64,000 nucleotides of DNA, from NCBI RefSeq assembly GCF_001411555.2, contig NC_049914.1:16922298-16986297 (forward strand), written 5' to 3'. A program made the position numbers and the translations under genes. The notes beneath the pieces were generated by a model. That model was not told the DNA's origin. It worked only from the letters and a program-made list of their open reading frames with translations, and searched no databases. This DNA is from Juglans regia. Lineage: Eukaryota; Streptophyta; Magnoliopsida; Fagales; Juglandaceae. Shown piece by piece: positions 45,530 to 58,839 of this stretch. Within the stretch, counting starts at the first letter, position 1, and each line of letters starts with the position of its first letter.

Positions 45530-47752
45530 TCAATAGAGACGACGTTGAAATTCTTATGTTACTGTTGGTTGAGTCGATTGGGGTCTACCAAAAGTTCAAT
45601 CATCCATTCTTTTTGTGAAACTTCTGCTACGAGATTTTCTATATATGGCAGATGCTCCTGCGAAGAAAATTTTTAATAGGCTTCCGTGATTAATAAAAAT
45701 TTAAAAAATAGATGTGCTAAAAATTGATGTCTTATAAATTAACACAAATCTTTGAATGCAATGTTCTTAATTAAATTACTATGCATGTTATAAATAAAAA
45801 TAAAATTGGCATAATAGATAAGTATATAAAAATCAATTTAAATAATTTTTGTTATAATTTGTTTTTAATTGTTTTTTTGATAGAAAACGCAATATGCTCA
45901 TAAATAATGTAGTAAACATGTCAAAAATTCTAAGATTGATTTTTTTACTCACAACAATAAAGGCAATGGAAAACAAAAAAACATACATCACCAGTATGAT
46001 TCATTAGTTCAACTGCCGAACAACTGAATGCTTGCTCTACAGCTTCACCAAACATAACAGCAGATAGTCTTCATGTACCATCGTCAAGTTCCACATATGC
46101 TCGACAACTATAAATTTGATGGAAATGTCATTTTAAGTTAGAATCAACAAAAACTATACATTAAATCTATCACATAAATTATCAAACAAAACAAAAACTT
46201 TGAAAGATACATACCGTGGTTGAGAAATTCTTTGATGTTTGCAATGATAACAAAGGAAGGTATCATTGTAATCATACCCAGTTCCTTTATTACAGCCAAT
46301 ATATGACATGTAAAAAAATATTTGGCGCAAATCAACCACAATTATCTTTGCCTTTATCCAAAATCTTGCTTTCTGCATTACATTAAAAACAATTTTTTAG
46401 GTGAATTGATTGTATAAGTATTTGAATTTGTTACAAAGAATAGGATTTTACCTGCATGGGCTGTAAACTTTTAATAAACTCAGCAACATCACAATTATTG
46501 ATTATTTCTCGAATACCAACAAAAGACAGAGATGTTGACGGGTATGTCAAGCATTTTGCAATAATACTCTCAAGTAATAAGTCATTAACCACCGCCCTTA
46601 AAATTCATAAAAACAAATATAACATAAGAAATAAAAATATAGAGATTTCAATATTCAAGTGGTATGAAAACAAATAATGATTTATTTGTGATAATTACCA
46701 CTCTTGCAATGAAGTTGACTCAGGAAAAATAGGATTGATCACAAATTTACTTTTAGAACGCGATGAGAGAGACAATCTTTCATTCGAAATAGAGATCATA
46801 ATTAATGCAAGCATATACAATATAAAAGAAAATATAATATTGTTAATTATTAAAAATACCATTATAAGAACTAACTCTTATTCTTGTTCCAAGTATAACT
46901 GGCTTTGTCTTTATTATTTCTGAGATTTTTTTGCATTATTCTTGCACAAATTGACCCCACATAGTTAAACATATGAGGTTTAAGCTACAAAATTTGAATA
47001 AAAAAAGAATTAACAGAATATGTAAGAAATAAAGAATGAAACATAATTCTAAAGAGCGACCTACCCAAAAATAATTTTACCTTTGATCAATGACATAGAT
47101 TTCCTGAATAGTTGTCGGTCCATATGCTGAAGTTATTTCTCTACATGGCTTGATGTGGATTGCAACAGCCAAAACATCTGAAAAATAAGATTTAAATTGT
47201 TAATATATTGATAATCAAGTATTCTAAAATAAAAAGTGAATTACCTATTTCTGCAATTGAGTTTTTGTAAGCGTCTAATTCGTTGAATGGAACGAGTTGG
47301 TACTTCGGTGGCTCCAATTGTTCTTCATCTTTCGGAACTTCCTCAATTATCGTTCTAGAATTTAGGATCCATTGGTATTCATGTTTTTTAATTCTATACT
47401 TCGGATCAAGTGGCTTCACATATGCATTATTGATGTAATATGACCGAAAAATATGTAAAGTATCATCTCGCGAGTCAATATCTTTATCAAACATTGTCGC
47501 TTGCACTCGATTTCCCTGTACAATATAAGAAATTGAAACGAACAAAAAATTGTTAGGAATAATTGAGCATAAATAAAAGACAATAGATAGAAATAAATAT
47601 TATACCTCTGGATCAATCAATGTTAGGTTTTGGTACTTTACTGGCGAGCGTTGTCCTGTTCGTTTAGGTGATTTGTCTGTCACAATCATTTTTATTTTCC
47701 AATTTCTTGTATTTAGAGTGATATCTTTTATCGATGTATAAACTGTCCTCAT
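45530..47752 (-). pseudogene. Helitron-associated RPA-like single-strand DNA binding protein (broken, multi-exon)
   Basis: Exon 1 (47606-47752) starts MRTVYTSIKDITLNTRNWKI. Exon 2 (47245-47515) carries an OB-fold segment, GNRVQATMFDKDIDS. Further exons lie at about 47083-47178 (AVAIHIKPCREI), 46870-46990, 46200-46375 (WIKAKIIVVDLRQI, a zinc-ribbon region with GCNKG and CYHC), and 45950-46110 (LSAVMFGEAVEQAF). The same order occurs in plant RPA70-like proteins carried by Helitrons, thought to protect single-stranded DNA during rolling-circle transposition. A TGA stop interrupts the C-terminal exon near 46072, and one zinc Cys is replaced (YMSYIGCNK). Exon limits after exon 2 are approximate. 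Confidence 0.65.
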
Positions 47753-47959
47753 CTTTAAACCTATTCATATACAAAGATATTAAACATGTAAGTATAATAA
47801 ACCCAATACTAAATTTAAAAAGAAAGTTGTAAAGAAAATTAAAGAACACAATAAATATTTCAAGAACACAATATTAAACATATAGAAAAGAGAATTCTAT
47901 TAAATGTGTAATTTTGTTTAAATAGTTAAACTCAAATTATACAATTGAATCATTACCCA

Positions 47960-50900
47960 TATAATATTAATCTGAACATGCTAATCTTAATAATTCCGTA
48001 TACACAATATTTTTTGTGCAGTTCTTTTCTGATCGTTCAGTCGACATTGGCCGTATCAAAACTCTTACTGTAGATGCAGTCTTAGCCCTCTATAAAGCCA
48101 CGTATAATTGATCATGTGAGAAAACAGGTTGAGGTAAATATATCCCAACAAAATCCAACGTTTGCCCTTGTGACTTATTTATAGTCATTGCAAAGTTTAA
48201 TCTAATAGGAAACTGAGTTCGTTTGAATGGGAAACCACTATTTTCATCAACATTTGGTAAGAATGAGATCCTTGGAATAAATACTCTTTTTCCACTATGG
48301 TGTCCAACTGCGATTTCTGCATCAATAACATTTCGATCAAAAGCCCGACAAATTAGGCGTGTTTCGTTGCATAGTCCTTCTAAAGGATTAATGTTTCTAA
48401 GCAGCATGATGGGACAATTTATCTTCAGTAACAATTCATGAGGAGGAAGTCCATTTGGGGTTAGAGTATTCAAAAAATCTTCCATGATTGATTGTTCAGA
48501 TGCATCTATTGCTTCATCAAAGCTATAATATCGCCTAAGCTCATCAGGAAATCTATGAATTACTGATGCATTTATTTCATCAACATAACTGTTCTTTGGT
48601 GTTAATATGGCCCGATTCATCATAGCTGAAATATTTTTTGAATATTCATGAATATCATGGAAAACAACATCTATTAAATGATCCAAAGAAGTGCAGTCAT
48701 CTTCATAGGGAACAAGCATGCCATCAGGAATTTTTATAGTTTCATCAACTGTGATTGGTGGCATTCCGTTGCCTAATTCTAACACATATTCTGAAAAAAA
48801 CTGGATCTAATTTTGCTCGCATATTTTCAGTCAAATGAAACTTGATGAATGTAGGCCACAAATAAGAAGAAACCAAACTGGCGTCGACTTGTTCTTGTCT
48901 TGTTTCTTTACGAACCACAGGTAAAACCTAACGAAAATCTCCACCGAAAACAATAACTTTTCCACCGAATGTTAACTCTGAATCATTAATATATCGTAGC
49001 ATTTTATCTAATACTTCGATGTGTTGTTTTCTTGACATAGGGGCCTCATCCCATATAATTAACTTTGCTACACGTAGTAGCTTTGCAAGGACACTTTGTT
49101 TACTGACACAACATATGCTATGTTCATCAGTATCCAATGGAATCTTAAAGCGCGAGTGTGCTGTTCGACCTCCAGGAAGGATAGATGCAGCAACACCAGA
49201 TGAAGCAGTTGCAAGTGCCACTAATTTTCTTGATCTTACTGCGGCGAGAAGTGCCTTGTATAGGAATGTCTTCCCTGTCCCACCAGGGCCATCAACAACG
49301 AATGTAGTAGCTCTGTTTGAAAAAACATTTCCCAAAACTGAATTATAGACATGTCGTTGTTCACTATTAAGGGCTTTTGATGCAACAATATCTTCTTCTG
49401 GAATTTCAACAGACAATTCATCATCAATTTCCCTAGATTCGAATTGGTCTTCATCGAAACAAATATTGTCATCAAGAAGATGAAATGAATTAATGCCTTT
49501 CCCCATTGATTCAAGTGTAAAAGAAATTGAGCGCAAAACTTGCATTCTTACATTGAACATAGAATCTTTAGTTGACTTAAAATCAACTGACATTTCTTGC
49601 TCAAAACGTTCCCACAGCTCTCTCGGATTGGCTGGATTACAATAAACCAATATAGTTGCAAATAGCCGTCTCAAATTGGATGGCATTTGATATAGAGATG
49701 CTTCATATAAACAATCTTCTAAGCCCTATCTCTCTGTAGCAAACCATGCATAATTGCTGCCTCACGAAATGTTGGAGCCACAACACCATCAACTGTCCTA
49801 AGATCTTTAAATGACAAAGGTCATTTTACATGATTTAACAATATCCGTAGATAATACATCTCGCCTTCAAATGGATTTGCTGTAACAATTCGACCTATAA
49901 CAGTTTTCTTTTTCCTACGAGTCCACTCTTTGTATTGTTGGCTCCAAACATAGAATTCTAGAAATTCTTTGTACAACAACGTCCTGGCATTCTCATCCAC
50001 TCAGTTTAATGCAAAGAATTCTGTTAACATCGATTTTGCAGACCGATCAGAGTTCAGAATATTGATTAAGTCTTCATTTGCTCGAAAAGTTACTTGGTGT
50101 TGATCCTCAAGATGTAAATGTAAGCTATACACTGCTGGGTACAGTTCATTAACAATGAAGCCATATATTCTCCACATAGCTTCAGGTGGAGCAATCCATC
50201 GGGCCGATTGGAATTGTTGGATTTCATCAATTTGTTGATTGTTTTGTTCAGAAACTAAATTGAAAGCAACACGATCATGCCCTTTGTAAATGTACTTATA
50301 AAGATATTTGACTGCTTTTACTGTAGAACAAATATCAACGTTAATGTGACAGTCAAATGTTGCAAGCAAATACGGATTATATGGAATGACCCAACGATTA
50401 TCCAAATTATGACATCTCACATTGACAGTTATTCCATTGTTAGAACGCCTATATATTGGGAAGCAGTCATTTACAACAGCCGTACCCGATGCAAAATGTT
50501 TTGGATAATGGTTTTTGTAAAAACCATTATTTTTCATGCAAACATTTGTTGGATTCAACATCCCACATGGTTCATGCATCGTATGCTTGACAACAGCGTT
50601 ATGCAAGTACAAATTCGTATTTTTATCAGGTATTTTTGCCGATACAATCTCGTCAAAAGATTCAGACGCATAGAGTTTCCAATCCCTCTATAATATAATT
50701 AAAAAATGAGCACGTGGAAGCCCTCTTTTTTGGTGCTCAATAACATAAATATATGCTGAAACTTTTCCAAATATCTGTCGCTTGAATAATCGATCCTTTA
50801 ATTTTTCTAATTTTGAATGAAAGACCCGAGCAACCAAATCAGGCCAATTTTGACTCTCCTCATGCAGGCGTAATTCATTTGAAATTTCTTGCCAGTTTGG

Positions 50901-52975
50901 ATTGCATGTCATTGTTAAAAAAATGTCTAGTTTACCATATCTCTGAACTAAAGCCATTGCTTCCATATATCTTTTTCGCATGTCTCTTGGACCCCCAATG
51001 AACGACGAAGGCAGAATAATTCATTTTCCAACATTAGAAGCATTAGTTTCCCCAAGCGTAATGGTATCAACAATACCTTGATATAACTCAGATCGAATAT
51101 GTTGTTGTTTACTACGAAAATAATCTAATCTTGACGTTTCGGTCTTAACATACATATCAACAACAAATTGTTGCAATAGACGACCAGACATCAACAAAAT
51201 TGATCTGACATTTTTTCTGATTTGCAATTTGTAGCAATAATATTCACGACACGAAACAATTGGATCCTTCATTCTTCTGTTTAATGCTACAAAAGTTGAA
51301 AAAGAATGAAACATTACCAAATTGGACATCTACAAACTAAGTACAAAATGGAAAGATTAAGATTACACTCTCACCTCGCTGTTCTCTTGTAAGTAATTCT
51401 TCTGCTGACATTGATTGGTGAGGATCTATTAATTGTATTATTTCATCACGTATTAATGTACTTCCTCTATTGACCCTTCGAATACCTTGATGCCAACCAG
51501 TATCTCCAAAAGGAAATAACAACGGATATTGAAGTGGATCATAGCAGCCAAAATAATACTGAACTATATGACTTCCACCAGAATGACTAAAAACACAAAT
51601 GTCCCGTCTTCCCAACTGATTTGTATCTTCATTTTCAACCCATATTGCTGCAACTTGTGAAGATGTCGGGGCATTGAAAACACGCTGATCTAGGCCAGCA
51701 TCGGATCTTATATGAATTACTTGATTTTCCAAATTTGGCAAATCACCAAGAGACCGAAAAAACACAGAATACGGATTGATGCGAAGAATATCGATGAGTC
51801 GAGCTATAATTGAGGGATTCATTCTGTCTGAATCAAAAATGCGATTTTCCAATTCATGCTCAGTGTCATAGAAATACAATTGGAGATAAGAAGGACGCCC
51901 ATTTAAAGGGACTAAATCATTGATATAATGATAGATCTGTCCCTGAGTTCGGAATGTAGAAATCCCTCTATTCCGTCTGCAAAGATCTATATCAAATTTA
52001 ACTCCAAAAGATGTAAACGCGAACTTGTTATTATAAGTCTGAACATATGTTTCAAAATGTGCAGCTTCATCTGTGTCGGAGGTAAAAAGATCATAAAGCT
52101 GATCAGGGACATCATTTGAGGCCAAAGAAATTGTCCCATCAGAACAACAAAATCCGTTTGTTTCAGATAGAATCGATTTGCTTTACAATGTCTGCAACAA
52201 GGCACATATGGCAAAGAATATGCTTCAGATGGCACGACTTGTAATAATTGTCTAAGTTCAGCAGAGCGGCGATGCCCTCCACCTATTGAGTTCAAAAATG
52301 AACATAAGACAATAGGCGTAAACCCATCAAATCCTTTGAATGATCTGACTAAGCACATTACTGGAAGAGTGACAAGAGTTGACAATGGAATTGGAAGAAC
52401 GAATAATATAATTATACTTGTTTCTTACCCCTATGAGGTGGCGATATACTTGTTTCAAAAGTTGACTCTTCTCGAACAACACATGGAGCCTATTTGAATA
52501 TGATGTTCCCAAATTTCAATGAAAAAGAATATAAGGCTGCTTGAATAAGAAAGATAGAAAAATAATTTCAGGAAAACCTATTGAATCAAAGGCTGATTAG
52601 AGACGGTCGTTTCATCTAGGTATGTATTTCCTGATTTACGTGTCAGGAAAAACACATACTTCGTGAGGCGAAGCCAATTCATCGATGTCAACATTACCGC
52701 GGAGAATTCGTTGTCTCTTTGACACATTTTGTAGAACAGTGAAGTCCTGAATGATGTTTATAAGTTGGACATCGTCATTTGAAGGTTCATCAAATGAGGT
52801 AGTCATTTGATCATCCTCAAATGAAGCTGAATCTTTTAACTGGATGGAATTGCTTTTCAACGCTTTTTTTTTAGCATATCTTTCTCTCTGTTTTCTACGT
52901 ATTTCTTCCTTTTTCTCTTCTGGTAATTCTTTATACGGGATTCTCTTTGCTGGTTGTTTTCCATGATCTTCAAAA
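47960..52975 (-). pseudogene. Helitron Rep-helicase (broken)
   Basis: The basic N-terminal exon (KELPEEKKEEIRRKQRERYA) ends near 52655 with a GTAAAT donor. The Helitron N-terminal domain follows (YLQLYFYDTEHELENRI, HIRSDAGLDQRV, FGCYDPLQYPLLFPFGDT at 51337-52125). The Rep nuclease region (50690-51330) has KRGLPRAHF where the HUH motif His-x-His is expected (Arg at 50712-50714). The tyrosine motif KYLYKYIYKGHDR is kept (about 50270-50310). The PIF1-type helicase shows Walker A GPGGTGKT and WDEAPMS (48928-49686), then NFAMTINKSQGQTLDFVG and VAL*RAKTAS near 48085. Stops lie near 51020, 50688, 50001, 49825 and 48928, with a frameshift near 48790. It is not functional as it stands. Confidence 0.85.
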
Positions 52976-53380
52976 AATAATTTTCAAACTTAACTTTTAC
53001 AAAATTAATATTACTATTTGAAAACAAATGTTATATAACTCATTAACACAATCTTACCACTTCTCATTATGTTAATGAAGTAAGCAATTCTTCCAAACGT
53101 TGAATACTGTTCCACACAACCAAGACTAAATGAATAATTAACAATTACTGGTTGTTTATACGAGATTCTCTTTGCTGGTTATTTTCCATGATCATCAAAA
53201 AATAGTTTTCAAACTTAACTTTTACAAAATTAATATTACTATTTGAAAACAAATGTTATATAACTCATTAACACAATCTTACCACTTCTCATTATGTTAA
53301 TGAAGTAAGCAATTCTTCCAAACGTTGAATACTGTTCCACACAACCAAGACTAAATGAATAATTAACAATTGCTCAATAC
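52931..53380. repeat. 225-bp tandem duplication near the Helitron 5' region
   Basis: Copies 52931-53155 and 53156-53380 are nearly identical. The unit includes the start of the basic N-terminal exon of the Rep-helicase and upstream AT-rich sequence. Confidence 0.92.
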
Positions 53381-53689
53381 CGAATATTGTTTCATGCCCA
53401 TGGTGCATTTTAAATGCTATAAACAATTTCATTGATTAATATGTTGAAAAATAGATATTAAATCAACAAAGAAACAAAAATAATAAAATAACACATGAAA
53501 TATAATTATACCATCAAAATAGAACCTATAAAAAGCATAGATCAATATCACATATCAAAATTCATAAAATTTAAGCACAAAAATATTGTTCAAATATGTT
53601 TTTTGCAAACATTTTGGAACTATGCAAAAAATTTAAACTGCTTTTATATTTTAGTGTTGCAACAGTTGTTGTGTATTTTGTGTTAAAGT

Positions 53690-53805
53690 ATTTTCTTATA
53701 TATTATTTCTATTTTTCAGATTCGGCCTCCTGCGTCACAATAATATATTAGATAAACTTTCATTTTCTAATAATATTTTATATTATTATTGGTTCTTTAA
53801 TTTCA

Positions 53806-53853
<48 letters not shown>

Positions 53854-55240
53854 GATAATTTTCATTATTTTATTTTACTATTACAAAAGTTATTGTGTAT
53901 TCTGTATTGAGGTATTTTCTTAATATATTATATAAACTTTAGTTTTCTAATAAAATTTATATTAATATTGCCTATTTAATTTCAAATTTTTTGCCTTTAT
54001 TATTTTATTTTATTATTGCAAAAGCTATTGTGTATTTTGTGTTAATGTATTTTTTTTATATATTATTTTCATTTTTCAGATTGGGCCTTCTGGATCACAA
54101 TAATATACGATATAAATTTCAATTTTCTAATAGTATTTTATATTATTATTTAATTTTAATTTTTTATTTTATTATTATGATAGTTTTCATTATTTTATTT
54201 TACTATTGCAAAAGTTGTTATGCATTTTGTGTATTGGCTCTTCAATTTCATTTTTTTTTATTATTATTATGATCGTCTTCATTATTTTATTTTACTAATA
54301 CAAAAGTTGTTGTGTATTTTGTGTTAAGGTGTTTTCTTATATATTATTTTCATTTTTCAGATTCGGCCTCCTGCGTCACAATAATATATTAGATAAACTT
54401 TCATTTTCTAATAATATTTTATATTATTATTGGCTCTTTAATTTCATATTATTATTATTATTATGATAATTTTTATTATTTTATTTTACTATTACAAAAG
54501 TTATTGTGTATTCGATATTGAGGTGTTTTCTTAATATATTAGATAAACTTTAGTTTTTTAATAATATTTTATATTATTATTGCCTCTTTAATTTCAAATT
54601 TTTTGCCTTTATTATTTTATTTTATTATTGCAAAAGCTATTGTGTATTTTGTGTTAAAGTGTTTTCTTATACATTATTTTCATTTTTCAGATTGGGCCTT
54701 CTGAATCACAATAATATACCATATAAATTTTAATTTTCTAATAGTATTTTATATTATTATTTAATTTTAACTTTTTATTTTATTATTATGATAGTTTTCA
54801 TTATTTTATTTTACTATTGCAAAAGTTGTTGTGCATTTTGTGTTAAGGTGTTTTCTTCAATTTTCTAATAATATTTTATATTATTATTGGCTTTTTAATT
54901 TCATTTTTTTTATTATTAATGATCGCTTTCATTATATTATTTTTATAAATTTCAATTTTCTAATAGTATTTTATATTATTATTTAATTTTAACTTTTTAT
55001 TTTATTATTATGATAGTTTTCATTATTTTATTTTACTATTGCAAAAGTTGTTGTGCATTTTGTGTTAAGGTGTTTTCTTCAATTTTCTAATAATATTTTA
55101 TATTATTATTGGCTTTTTAATTTCATTTTTTTTATTATTAATGATCGCTTTCATTATATTATTTTATTATTGTAAAAGATGTTGTGTATTTTGTATTAAG
55201 GTGTTTTGTATTTTGTATTGTATATTATTTTTCGGATTGG
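53690..55240. repeat. AT-rich array repeating the presumed Helitron 5' terminus
   Basis: At least five copies of CAGATT(C/G)GGCCT(C/T)CTG with ATAATATA on the right occur near 53718, 54078, 54358, 54690 and, degraded, 55232. Ten copies of a TTGTGTATTTTGTGTTAAGG-like word are interspersed. The right part has a clean 222-bp period (54723 versus 54945). No coding capacity is seen. Confidence 0.85.
53804..53853. repeat. (TTA)n microsatellite
   Basis: An uninterrupted run of about 16 TTA units. Confidence 0.95.
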
Positions 55241-55289
55241 GCTTTCTTTGTTGGGAGGTTATGTGAAGTGTTTGGATGAATTTTTATTA

Positions 55290-55640
55290 TTATTGGGCCG
55301 AAGTGTGTGTGTGAACTGTGAAGGGCCCAGCCCGTGTGCAGATGGGATCCAAGGCCAATTCCAAAACACTGCCGTTTTGCCATGTTTGGTTAAAAACCCT
55401 AGCCTTTTCTCCATTCCCACCCCCCCGCGCCGCACTTTCCCTTTCCGAACCCTTCCTCAGCTCCCTCGTCTCACTCTCTCGCCTCTGCGTCACCGTGCCC
55501 CTCGTCTCACTCTCTCGCCTCTGCGTCGCCATGCCACCTCTGCATCGCCCGCCGTGCCTCCTCTGCCTTGCTTTGCCGCTACTTCTTCAATTTCTGATTG
55601 AAATAAGGTACGAAAATTTCCCTCATCCTTCTCCTAAACT
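55290..55640 (+). promoter_or_regulatory. Orphan promoter-like segment with site II and telo-box motifs
   Basis: TGGGCC (55294-55299), GGGCCCA (55323-55329) and the telo-box AAACCCTA (55394-55401) lie in the order and spacing known from promoters of plant ribosomal protein and other growth genes. A CT-rich leader follows, ending in AAATAAG then GTACG, a good splice donor near 55606. No downstream coding exon is recognisable, so this is either a captured promoter or a non-coding transcript start. Confidence 0.5.
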
Positions 55641-55865
55641 TTTTTGTTTTGAGTTTTGGATTTAATCGATTTTCCTTTTGTTTTCACTCCCTTCCTCAAC
55701 TCCCTCGTCTCACTCTCTCGCCTCTGCATCGCCGTGCCGCCTCTGCCTCGCTTTGACGCCGCTGCTTCAATTTCCGATTGAAATAAGGTACAAAAATTTC
55801 TCGTTATCCTTCTCCCAAACTTTTTTGTTTTGAGTTTTAGATTTAATTGATTTTCCTTTTGCCTC
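55500..55865 (+). repeat. 180-bp tandem duplication of leader exon and splice donor
   Basis: The text at 55561-55620 recurs at 55741-55800 with an exact 180-bp offset and few changes. It includes CTTCAATTTC, GATTGAAATAAGGTAC and the following intron start. Confidence 0.9.
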
Positions 55866-58600
55866 TCTTACAGATCCGAGTGTTTGTTCATGAAATAAAT
55901 TAAAAAATTTTGGATTTTTATACGTTTCTTAGTTCCACATACCTAGGTTTGATTGCGTTAGAACTAATTCTCACGACAAAATTGGATGATTTGAACTGTT
56001 AAGATCGAGTTTTGTAAAAGCACTGCATGTACCATTAGAAAACAGTGGATGTGTGAATGTAGAAAATATACATCGAGTTTTTGTTTTCTGTTGAGATGTT
56101 GGTTGGACCATCTAAGTTGCTTGAGTTTTATGAATTTATGGGCTTCAAATGAAAAATGGGTAGTGAGTTTTGATGGGTAAAAGCATCAGTTTTTCTATTT
56201 TTTTTTCCTTTCTAGTACTTTGGTTTTAATGTAGATTGAGAGTAGACACCATCTCTTTAAATACAGATCCACAATAGAAAAAACAAAGTAAACAGGAAAC
56301 AGGAAAAAATAAAAAACAATAAATCTGGTGACACGGCAAACAAAAAAAAAATGAAAAACGTGTTGTGAGTTTTGACGGGTAAAAGCATGAGTTTTTCAAC
56401 TTTTTTTTTTCTTTTCTAGTTTCAGATTAGTACTTTGGTTTTAATGTAGATTGAGAATGGAAAAATATGCCCAATGATATTTATTTTTGCTTTGGAAGGA
56501 AGGGAATAGCAGAATGGTTGAGGGTGTCGAACTTTCATTTTATAAAATGAAGTTGATGTTTCTGGGATTGTCACCTATTTGGTTGTTACTATATCCTCAT
56601 TTTTTTTGGTTAAGATGGCAAATTGATGCCCAATGATATTTATTTTTGCTTTGGAAGGAAGGGAATAGCAGAATGGTTGAGGGTGTCGAACTTTCATTTC
56701 ATAAAATGAAGTTGGTGTTTCTGGGATTGTCACCTATTTGGTTGTTAGTATATCCTCATTTTTTTTGGTGAAGATATGTGTTGGTTGTTTATATCCTCAT
56801 TTTTTTTTGTGAAGATATGTGTTGAGACCTATAAAGGGGAAAAAAAAAACAAACGAAATTTAGCAAAACAAAAAAAAAAAAAAATCAATACTTCTACAAA
56901 TCTGGTGTCATAGCAAACAAAAAGAAAAATGAAAAATGGGTAGTGAGTTTTGATGGTTGCATGAGTTTTTCAATGTTTTTTTTTTCGTTTTCAGTTTCAG
57001 ATTAGTACTTTGGTTTTAATGTAGATTGAGAGTGGAATTTACTAATATTTATTTTATCAATTGAGTACAATGGCAAATAGATTATGTGATATATGCACAC
57101 TATCTAAACATCTGTTGAGATTTATAGGAAACAGGAAACAGAAAAAGCACTGCATGTACCATTAGAAAACACCACACTAAATAACTATGCACTCACAATG
57201 ATGAAACGCTAGAAAGTTCTAGCTTGAGAAATCTCTAGCCAAGAACACCTTAGACAATTGGGAAAGCAGCTTTAAAAAAATTAATAGTAAACATTAACAA
57301 CCAGCAAGAGAAAAAAATAGAAGAGAAGAGAATAGATGAGAAGTCAAAAACACAAAATAGGTTGAACACTGAATACTACCAAAGATGAATACCTATGATC
57401 GTCACTTTCGGAATATCAGGTGGTAGAAATCTCCAGCCAAGAACACCTTAGACAACTGGGAAAGCAGCTGAAAATAAATTAATAGTAAACATTAACAACC
57501 AGCAAGAGAAAAAAATAGAAGAGAAAAGAATAGATGAGAAGTCAAAAACACAAAATAGGTTGAACACTGAATACTGCCAAACATGAATACCTATGATCCT
57601 CAAATTCGGAATATCAGGTGGTTTGGTTTCTCCTCTCAAAACAGTCTTTTAAAGTGTAATGGAGGAGAGGCGACCTCTTAGATATCAAAAACAGCAAAAC
57701 AAACATGAAAAAAGAAAAACTCAAAAACACCCAAACCAGATATGAAAAAACACTGATTAAGAATATTTTTTTAATGGTTTATGTATTTTTTACATGTTTG
57801 TTTGATTTTTTTTACAACTTTTTAGATATTTTCTGTGTTTTTTCTTATTGGTTTTTTTATGAATTATTTTTCCAAACCAGATAGGGAAAAACACTGATTA
57901 AGAATATTTTTTTAATGGTTTCTGTGTTTTTTTATATGTTTGTTAGAGTTTGTTTGATTTTTTTTTACAACTTTTTTAATGTTTTCTGTGTTTTCTTATT
58001 GGTTTTTCAGAGGCCAACTGCAGTATATCAGAAATCCCAATAATATCACAAGTTGACAACCTGCAGAAGCAAAAAAAACCGACAGAGCATAAAAATGGTT
58101 TAGAACAATACATAAGCAGCTGAGTACGTACTCATCGAAACCGACAGAGCGTAAAAATGGTGAAGAGCAATACATAAGCAGCTGAGGATAGGCATCGAGT
58201 CAGAGCTCATTAATTTGAGTTTCGGATAAGACTATATTTTACATGATCAGAGAGGACCCAGCCTAATCAAGAAAGGATCGAGATCAAGTGATTATAAATA
58301 TATATTTTTATTTATATATAGGTTTCAATTTGGGTTTTGAGCTAAATTTGCTTTTGTCTTTGGTGTTGGTCAGCGCTCCCAGAAATCCCAAAAAGTATCA
58401 TAATCTGACAATTTGGGTTTTGAGCTAAATTTTCTTTGGGTGTTTGAGGTCGGTCAGCGCCCCAGAAATCCCAAAATTATCATAATCTGACAAGAGAAAA
58501 AGCATTCAAAAAGTAAGTGACAATCTGGAAAGTGAAAAAATATTATAATATGAATGATAAAAGAATTTCAATAACCTAACATTCATTTAACAGAAAGTAA
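55866..58600. repeat. Region of serial small tandem duplications, no gene seen
   Basis: Pairs of copies: 56469 and 56628 (159 bp apart), 57238 and 57436 (198), 57731 and 57872 (141), 58081 and 58143 (62), 58326 and 58409 (83). In addition, a block around ACTTTGGTTTTAATGTAGAT occurs three times (about 56217, 56432, 57006). No reading frame longer than chance or known domain was seen. Confidence 0.85.
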
Positions 58601-58839
58601 AGGGAAGATAAGATTTTCCGTTTACTCCGTCTCATATCCATTTATTATATATAAAGATATAATATAGTATATATAATTTATATTGATATTAATACAATAG
58701 ACTATAGTGATATAAGATTTTAAAATTTAATATTATATTAATTAGTAATTTATCATATAATACAAAACTATTTTATATATAATTATATATTATATAAAAA
58801 TTATATACAATATAAAAAATTATAATATACATATATAAA

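Larger units (their letters stand above)
45301..53752 (-). mobile_element. Decayed autonomous-type Helitron (Rep-helicase plus RPA-like)
   Basis: On the minus strand the element ends in CTAG (45301-45304) followed by T, with a GTGC-TTT-GCAC hairpin (45316-45326) 11 bases before the end. This matches Helitron 3' termini. It starts with TC after A at 53752 (TCTAATATATTATTG), matching the A^T insertion rule. It encodes a Rep-helicase and an RPA-like protein in the usual plant order. The 5' end is less certain than the 3' end because the start motif recurs further right. Confidence 0.7.

Noticed and set aside
53690..55240. CRISPR-like appearance of spaced repeats
   Set aside because: Repeats are long, AT-rich, uneven in spacing and in a plant nuclear context; spacers are themselves repetitive.
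55206..55665. Ser/Pro/Leu-rich plus-strand ORFs
   Set aside because: They cross a duplicated CT-rich leader and a splice donor; the codons simply reflect the CT-rich repeat.
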